Part shown: positions 63,739 to 64,000 of the stretch, piece by piece
Layout: each line of letters begins with the position of its first letter
Position numbering within the stretch: the stretch's first letter is position 1
DNA from: Mycobacterium asiaticum
GTDB lineage: Bacteria; Actinomycetota; Actinomycetes; Mycobacteriales; Mycobacteriaceae
Length of the DNA stretch: 64,000 nt
Direction: 5' to 3'
Assembly: GCF_001668675.1 (NCBI RefSeq)
Contig: NZ_LZKQ01000330.1
Location: 1 to 64,000 of the forward strand
The notes under the pieces: generated by a model
The model's input: the letters and a program-made list of their open reading frames with translations, nothing else
What the model was told of the DNA's origin: nothing
The model's database searches: none
Made by a program: the position numbers and the translations under genes

Positions 63739-64000
63739 ATGCCAGCTATCACCGCAGACACACTCACCCTGACCCGGATCGGTCCGGCCACTGCGGCCGA
63801 TGCCGAACGCCCGGTCCGATCGATCACCACCGGCCCCCGCGGTTATGAGGGGCTGGGGTTTCCGGTCGTGCGCGCGTTCGCCGGCGTCAGCTCCGCCGCG
63901 CTGGACCCGTTCGTGCACATGGACCAGCTCGGGGAAGTCGACTACGAACCCGGCGAACCACGCGGAACCGACTGGCATCCCCACCGTGGCTTCGAAACCG
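63739..64000 (+). CDS. Pirin-family cupin protein, partial (runs off the window)
   Basis: The first 87 codons of a pirin gene are present; the end is beyond the window. Visible: LDPFVHMDQLGEVDY, PGEPRGTDWHPHRGFET, the characteristic HPHRGFET metal-binding histidines. Pirins are iron-binding cupins with quercetinase or regulatory roles. GAGGAGGCGTCAA precedes the ATG. Divergent from the ClC gene. Confidence 0.88.
   Translation, partial: MPAITADTLTLTRIGPATAADAERPVRSITTGPRGYEGLGFPVVRAFAGVSSAALDPFVHMDQLGEVDYEPGEPRGTDWHPHRGFET

Overview
The window is high-GC DNA from a mycobacterium, most likely a slow-growing nontuberculous species. The evidence is an almost continuous set of genes whose products and order match the Mycobacterium tuberculosis Rv0111-Rv0143c interval: acyltransferase, ldtA, oxyS, oxcA, fadD7, fusA2, pepA, treS, mak, fbpC, htdZ, fadE1, GNAT, ephF, TetR, cyp138, msrA and onward to a ClC channel. 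Gene names and Rv correspondences come from recalled family and synteny knowledge, not from a database search. Many genes start with GTG or TTG, overlap by 1-8 bases, or look leaderless, which is normal for this group.

Layout. (1) 1-13.3 kb: an accessory catabolic island absent from the M. tuberculosis interval. A minus-strand operon (double beta-propeller SMP-30 lactonase-like protein, HutC-type GntR regulator, acyl-CoA ligase, SDR) faces a plus-strand operon (SDR, Rieske oxygenase, luciferase-like monooxygenase, Baeyer-Villiger-type monooxygenase, SDR, CaiB-type CoA-transferase). Both promoter regions carry the same TTGTCC(G/A)GACAA-type palindrome. The set suggests hydroxylation, oxidation to a ketone, conversion to a lactone, lactone opening and CoA activation of an unknown cyclic substrate. 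(2) 13.3-16.6 kb: a decayed enoyl-CoA hydratase fragment, an OafA/SGNH acyltransferase and an O-methyltransferase. (3) 16.6-18.9 kb: a magnesium locus with an M-box riboswitch, a proline-rich leader ORF, a 61-codon gene and an NRAMP-related transporter. (4) 18.9-35.7 kb: carboxylic acid reductase, the ldtA/oxyS/oxcA/fadD7 block, fusA2, pepA and the treS-mak trehalose/maltose pair. (5) 35.7-42 kb: a 47-bp tandem hairpin array, fbpC, a MarR-ABC exporter operon with an AraC remnant beside it, htdZ and fadE1. (6) 42-52.3 kb: GAF-ANTAR regulator, duplicated GNATs, a FabR-like regulator facing a reductase-desaturase pair, then F420/LLM, DUF1214 and sulfotransferase genes. (7) 52.3-64 kb: ephF, a TetR-Mop-ADH operon divergent from cyp138, msrA, SnoaL-like and epimerase genes, a broken TcmP-type methyltransferase, DUF427, AlkA-like glycosylase, Dps, a ClC channel and the start of a pirin gene.

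The main theme is a conserved cell-envelope and trehalose backbone interrupted by accessory insertions, each with its own local regulator and palindromic operators. The clearest non-coding system is the M-box riboswitch with a possible second, translation-based magnesium sensor downstream. No tRNA, rRNA, intact transposase, CRISPR array or phage gene was seen.
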